From positions 1 to 45,334 of the forward strand of contig DUNO01000047.1 of the NCBI GenBank assembly GCA_012839295.1: a DNA stretch of 45,334 nucleotides. The letters run 5' to 3'. Of this stretch, positions 44,983-45,334 are shown in pieces (within the stretch, counting starts at the first letter, position 1; each line of letters begins with the position of its first letter). Below the pieces are notes generated by a model, which was given only the letters and a program-made list of their open reading frames with translations, was not told the origin of the DNA and searched no databases. The position numbers and the translations under genes were made by a program. Source of the DNA: Clostridiales bacterium (GTDB lineage Bacteria; Bacillota; Clostridia; Lachnospirales; Lachnospiraceae).

Positions 44983-45126
44983 TTATCGAATCCCCTCCAA
45001 TATATGGCTCAGCAGTCGGACAGAATCATCTTCAGGTATCAAACCTTCCAAGCTTAATGGTTAAAACCAGTTATATCCGCCATTAAATTCGGTATAATTT
45101 TTCTTGTGTAATTGTGTTAGTCGCAT
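44983..45126 (-). pseudogene. N-terminal remnant of an IS1182-like transposase
   Basis: From ATG 45126 the frame encodes MRLTQLHKKNYTEFNGGYNW, then an in-frame TAA, then PLSLEGLIPEDDSVRLLSHI and a stop at 44983-44985. The block LIPEDDSVRLLSxILE is typical of the N-terminus of IS1182-type (DUF772) transposases. It is inactive through the stop codon and truncation. Confidence 0.75.
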
Positions 45127-45190
45127 AACTAATTATACTATTTTTGCGGGTTCTTCGGAATCCGTATTTTTAATTTTATGCCAATAAAAA

Positions 45191-45219
45191 GGGAGCTGTT
45201 ACTCCACTGAACCGCTCCC
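45191..45219. repeat. Short inverted repeat near window end
   Basis: GGGAGC (45191-45196) pairs with GCTCCC (45214-45219) around 17 bases. It lies between the two transposase traces. The rest of 45127-45250 shows nothing. Confidence 0.5.
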
Positions 45220-45249
45220 CGTCAAGTAGACAACTAAAAAAATAAATTT

Positions 45250-45287
45250 TTCTCTGCCAGTAGGTTTCATCCTACTGGCAGTTTTTA
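45250..45287. terminator. Bidirectional terminator
   Basis: CTGCCAGTAGG (45254-45264) pairs perfectly with CCTACTGGCAG (45271-45281), loop of six. It is followed by TTTTTA on the plus strand and by GAAAAA on the minus. It ends the gene that enters from the right. Confidence 0.8.
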
Positions 45288-45334
45288 TGCTGCTTGTAAA
45301 TACATGTTGTATTTTTCGATAGGTGTTACTACAC
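45285..45334 (-). CDS. C-terminal end of a gene running off the window, probably a transposase
   Basis: The minus strand reads VVTPIEKYNMYLQAA and TAA (stop at 45285-45287), with the 5' part beyond 45334. The TPIEKY pattern resembles the ends of integrase-core transposases (TPxE), but so few residues do not allow a family call. A terminator-like hairpin follows it. Confidence 0.45.
   Translation of the reverse strand, partial: VVTPIEKYNMYLQAA

Overview
The window (about 45 kb) looks like a chromosomal segment of a spore-forming Gram-positive anaerobe of the class Clostridia, most plausibly Lachnospiraceae. Reasons: strong AGGAGG ribosome binding sites throughout, spore genes (spoIIP, gpr), a CIRCE/HrcA-controlled dnaK operon, and the block rpsT | gpr-spoIIP-lepA-hemW-hrcA-grpE-dnaK-dnaJ-prmA that is typical of Clostridia. 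Genus and species cannot be read from the sequence.

Layout. 1-2.7 kb: secreted or surface proteins (Ig-like BIG_2 protein, DUF6054-like protein, lipoprotein) after a run of five hairpins. 2.9-15.9 kb: conserved core block, nearly all on the minus strand, with divergent rpsT starting at a UUG codon. 16.1-20.0 kb: large SLH/PepSY surface protein, a DUF1697 protein and a methyltransferase. 20.1-24.9 kb: a MerR/GGDEF chimeric pseudogene, a heterodimeric ABC exporter and its TetR regulator, whose promoter carries two abutting 15-bp dyads. 25.1-34.1 kb: a catabolic locus made of a sugar-type ABC importer (permease, double ATPase, lipoprotein), a TIM-barrel protein, a DUF6379-type small subunit, a Gfo/Idh/MocA oxidoreductase, and an AraC regulator fused to a GH39-like domain. 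The TIM-barrel/DUF6379/Gfo-Idh triad matches the C-glycoside deglycosidase systems (DgpA/DgpB/DgpC type) of gut bacteria that cleave flavonoid C-glucosides, and is the most interesting functional system here. 34.1-38.4 kb: a mosaic of gene fragments and partial duplications between intact genes (C39-like protein, phosphoesterase, ANT(6)-like nucleotidyltransferase). 38.4-42.2 kb: a YolD/Y-family polymerase pair, a small membrane protein, and one broken plus one intact TipA-type MerR gene. 42.4-45.3 kb: a ChrA fragment, an ArsR/permease/(broken CcdA)/thioredoxin-like redox or metalloid cluster, and transposase remnants at the right edge.

How the genes work together. The core block links protein folding (HrcA, GrpE, DnaK, DnaJ), translation (LepA, PrmA, S20), haem trafficking (HemW) and sporulation (SpoIIP, Gpr). 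In the catabolic locus I infer that the ABC importer takes up a glycoside. The Gfo/Idh enzyme would oxidise the sugar at C3, the alpha/beta deglycosidase pair would then break the glycosidic bond by elimination, and the AraC-GH39 protein would sense the sugar or glycoside. From about 34 kb rightwards, at least eight broken genes and several dispersed repeats indicate repeated insertion, duplication and deletion.
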